A stretch of 16,551 bases of DNA. Source: Halovenus sp. Its GTDB lineage: Archaea > Halobacteriota > Halobacteria > Halobacteriales > Haloarculaceae. Within the stretch, counting starts at the first letter, position 1; every line of letters begins with the position of its first letter. The notes under the pieces are model-generated. The model was not told the DNA's origin and made no database searches. It was given only the letters and a program-made list of their open reading frames with translations. Location of the stretch: the NCBI GenBank assembly GCA_003551265.1, contig PUMG01000302.1, positions 1-16,551 of the forward strand, read 5' to 3'. Position numbers and translations under genes: made by a program. Positions 15,663 to 16,551 of the stretch are shown in pieces.

Positions 15663-16145
15663 TCACAGTTCCCGGGCGACCATCTCTCCCCAGTGTTCGA
15701 ATCCCCACCGGCGGTAGAACGCGTTCGCGCGCTCGTTCTCCCGGTCGACGTCGAGGACGAGTCTGTCCAGCGGCAGTGACTGGTCTCTCACCACCGTGAG
15801 TGCTGCCTCCATCAACTCGTCGGCGACACCCGTTCCACGAGCGTCTTCCTCGACGAAAATCTCGTTTAACACCGCGCCATCCCAGATGTACGCGAGTGAC
15901 TCAGGCAGGACGAAGGCGTAGCCGACCAGTCGTCCGTCTTCTTCAGCAACCTGTACTGTTCGTTCGTTGGTTTCGGTGCAGCGTTCGACCCAGGCGAGGT
16001 ACTCTCTCCGGTAGTTCTCGTCGAGTTTCCCGGCGTAGACGTCGGCTTTGTCGTCGTCGCCGGTCGAGGTTCCGAGACCGAGTTCGAAGCCTCGTTTGAG
16101 TCGCCAGAGTTCGTCGGCGTCGTCCGTTCGGTACGCTCTGACCAT
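15663..16145 (-). CDS. GNAT family N-acetyltransferase
   Basis: 160 residues from the ATG at 16145 (an upstream in-frame TTG at 16193 would add 16 non-conserved residues). It is a standalone GNAT: VGYAFVLPESLAYIWDGAVLNEIFVEEDARGTGVADELM holds the beta-4 strand and motif A, with RGTGVA at 103-108 as the acetyl-CoA pyrophosphate loop, and LDVDRENERANAFYRRWGFE (131-150) is the motif B region with the usual N-x-x-A-x-x-F-Y signature. It transfers acetyl from acetyl-CoA to an amine whose identity cannot be told from the sequence. It is transcribed toward the RNase H-like gene and divergently from tRNA-Gly, with which it may share the TTAAAC element at 16206-16211. Confidence 0.82.
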   Translation of the reverse strand: MVRAYRTDDADELWRLKRGFELGLGTSTGDDDKADVYAGKLDENYRREYLAWVERCTETNERTVQVAEEDGRLVGYAFVLPESLAYIWDGAVLNEIFVEEDARGTGVADELMEAALTVVRDQSLPLDRLVLDVDRENERANAFYRRWGFEHWGEMVAREL

Positions 16146-16204
16146 GCGTCGGTCTGTGTGGGTGAGACCAAGAGCGTTGTGTGTCGCCCGCAAAGAGAAA
16201 CCCC

Positions 16205-16211
16205 CTTAAAC
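16205..16211. promoter_or_regulatory. TATA-like element between GNAT and tRNA-Gly genes
   Basis: CTTAAAC lies about 26 bp before the first base of tRNA-Gly, the normal archaeal spacing. Its near-palindromic core could also serve the divergent GNAT gene, with a leader of roughly 35-40 nt. Confidence 0.45.
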
Positions 16212-16233
16212 GAGGAGAAAAAAGGAAGAGTGA

Positions 16234-16304
16234 GCGCGGTTGGTCTAGTGGCAGGACTAGGGCCTTCCAAGCCCTCAGCCCGGGTTCAAATCCCGGACCG
16301 CGCA
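16234..16304 (+). tRNA. tRNA-Gly (anticodon UCC)
   Basis: A full cloverleaf of 71 nt can be drawn. The acceptor is GCGCGGT/ACCGCGC with discriminator A, the D stem GTCT/GGAC with loop AGTGGCA, the anticodon stem AGGGC/GCCCT with loop CTTCCAA (anticodon TCC), and the T arm CCGGG-TTCAAAT-CCCGG. The variable loop is CAGC. CCA is not encoded and no intron is seen. Its 3' 24 nt plus one flanking T recur at 16385-16409. Confidence 0.95.
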
Positions 16305-16305
16305 T
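16281..16305 (+). repeat. tRNA-Gly 3'-end direct repeat, copy 1 (att-like)
   Basis: This 25-bp segment begins CGGGTTC and ends CCGCGCAT. It comprises most of the T arm, the 3' acceptor strand and one flanking base. It is identical to 16385-16409, in the same orientation. Integrases of archaeal elements and viruses usually target exactly this part of a tRNA gene. Confidence 0.75.
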
Positions 16306-16384
16306 ATTGTCACGCGAGCAATTCCGCGAGCGTGTACTATCGCCGGAGGGGTTTGAATCACGGCAGACGCACTGCGTCTGGCAT

Positions 16385-16409
16385 CGGGTTCAAATCCCGG
16401 ACCGCGCAT
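16385..16409 (+). repeat. tRNA-Gly 3'-end direct repeat, copy 2 (att-like scar)
   Basis: Identical to 16281-16305 but without any tRNA 5' half upstream, so it is not a second tRNA gene. A 7-bp hairpin (CAGACGC-ACT-GCGTCTG, 16364-16380) lies 4 bp before it. It may be the remnant of an excised or decayed integrated element, or the boundary of a nested island continuing to the right. Confidence 0.7.
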
Positions 16410-16454
16410 GCGACTGTTTTAGTAATTAGCGAAAGGAATTGAGGAGTCGTGATG

Positions 16455-16551
16455 GGGAAGCCCCCGGTCGCTCGACTCGAGGGCCTCGCTGCGCGCTTCG
16501 CTCTCCGCAGGGCCCGCTCAGTGCTTGCATCGGCCGTCTTCGTCGAGCGAC
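16455..16551. repeat. Palindromic, IS-end-like sequence at the right edge
   Basis: GGGG-AAG-CCCC is followed by an imperfect GCCCCCG/CGAGGGC hairpin (about 16460-16483), and GTCGCTCGAC (16467-16476) recurs inverted as GTCGAGCGAC at the last ten bases. A GGAAGCCCC-type hairpin is a common look of IS200/IS605-TnpB element ends and haloarchaeal palindrome-associated MITEs, but no transposase gene is visible, so this is only a suggestion. No coding region is supported in 16410-16551. Confidence 0.3.

Noticed and set aside
16385..16409. A second tRNA-Gly gene
   Set aside because: Only the T arm and 3' acceptor strand are present. No D arm, anticodon arm or 5' acceptor strand can be found in the preceding 80 bp.
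16158..16442. Open frames running across the tRNA-Gly gene
   Set aside because: They are read through the tRNA and its duplicated end; the peptide patterns are just translated T arms.
1..16551. CRISPR array, rRNA genes, restriction or defence system
   Set aside because: I saw no regularly spaced repeats, rRNA sequence or nuclease/methylase pair; the only methyltransferase matches the tRNA-modifying Trm9 type.

Overview
The window is chromosomal DNA of a haloarchaeon (class Halobacteria). The predicted proteins are strongly acidic (rich in D and E) and the DNA is GC-rich. Several genes start without a leader about 25-30 bp downstream of archaeal TATA boxes. The gene content (PilB/PilC-type pilus machinery with RGQ/RG-type prepilin leaders, archaeal TyrRS, Trm9-like methyltransferase) also fits Euryarchaeota. 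I cannot name the species.

Layout. 1-374 is the 3' end of an NDH-2-type FAD/NAD(P) oxidoreductase. 375-852 is an unusually long non-coding stretch with two copies of one 18-bp palindrome, probably operators for the pilus genes. 853-13114 is a complete archaeal type IV pilus (adhesion pilus) locus: the assembly ATPase PilB, the membrane platform PilC (ATGA overlap), then after a short promoter gap five small class III-signal (pilin-like) proteins in a tightly overlapped series, and finally, behind its own promoter, a 1373-residue protein. That last protein has a pilin-type N-terminus followed by CARDB-like beta-sandwich domains, a GLUG-type beta-helix and two more beta-sandwich domains. I read it as the adhesin carried by, or at the tip of, the pilus. 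The remainder is housekeeping: tyrosyl-tRNA synthetase and a Trm9/ALKBH8-like tRNA methyltransferase in one operon, an RNase H-fold protein with an eroded active site, a convergent GNAT acetyltransferase, and tRNA-Gly(UCC).

The last 250 bp look like the edge of an integration hot spot. A 25-bp copy of the 3' end of the tRNA-Gly gene recurs 104 bp downstream, and the window ends in palindromic, IS-end-like DNA.

How the genes work together. PilB hydrolyses ATP under the membrane and PilC couples this to extraction of processed pilins. The small proteins with short RGQ/RG leaders would be processed by a prepilin peptidase (PibD, not in this window) and assembled as major or minor subunits. The giant pilin-adhesin would be exported by the same route, giving a dedicated surface-attachment fibre. 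The most unusual points are the giant pilin-adhesin fusion, a 36-bp in-frame segment shared by two neighbouring pilin-like genes, even cysteine numbers in the outer domains of all six secreted proteins, an internal duplication in PilB, and the paired operators upstream of pilB.
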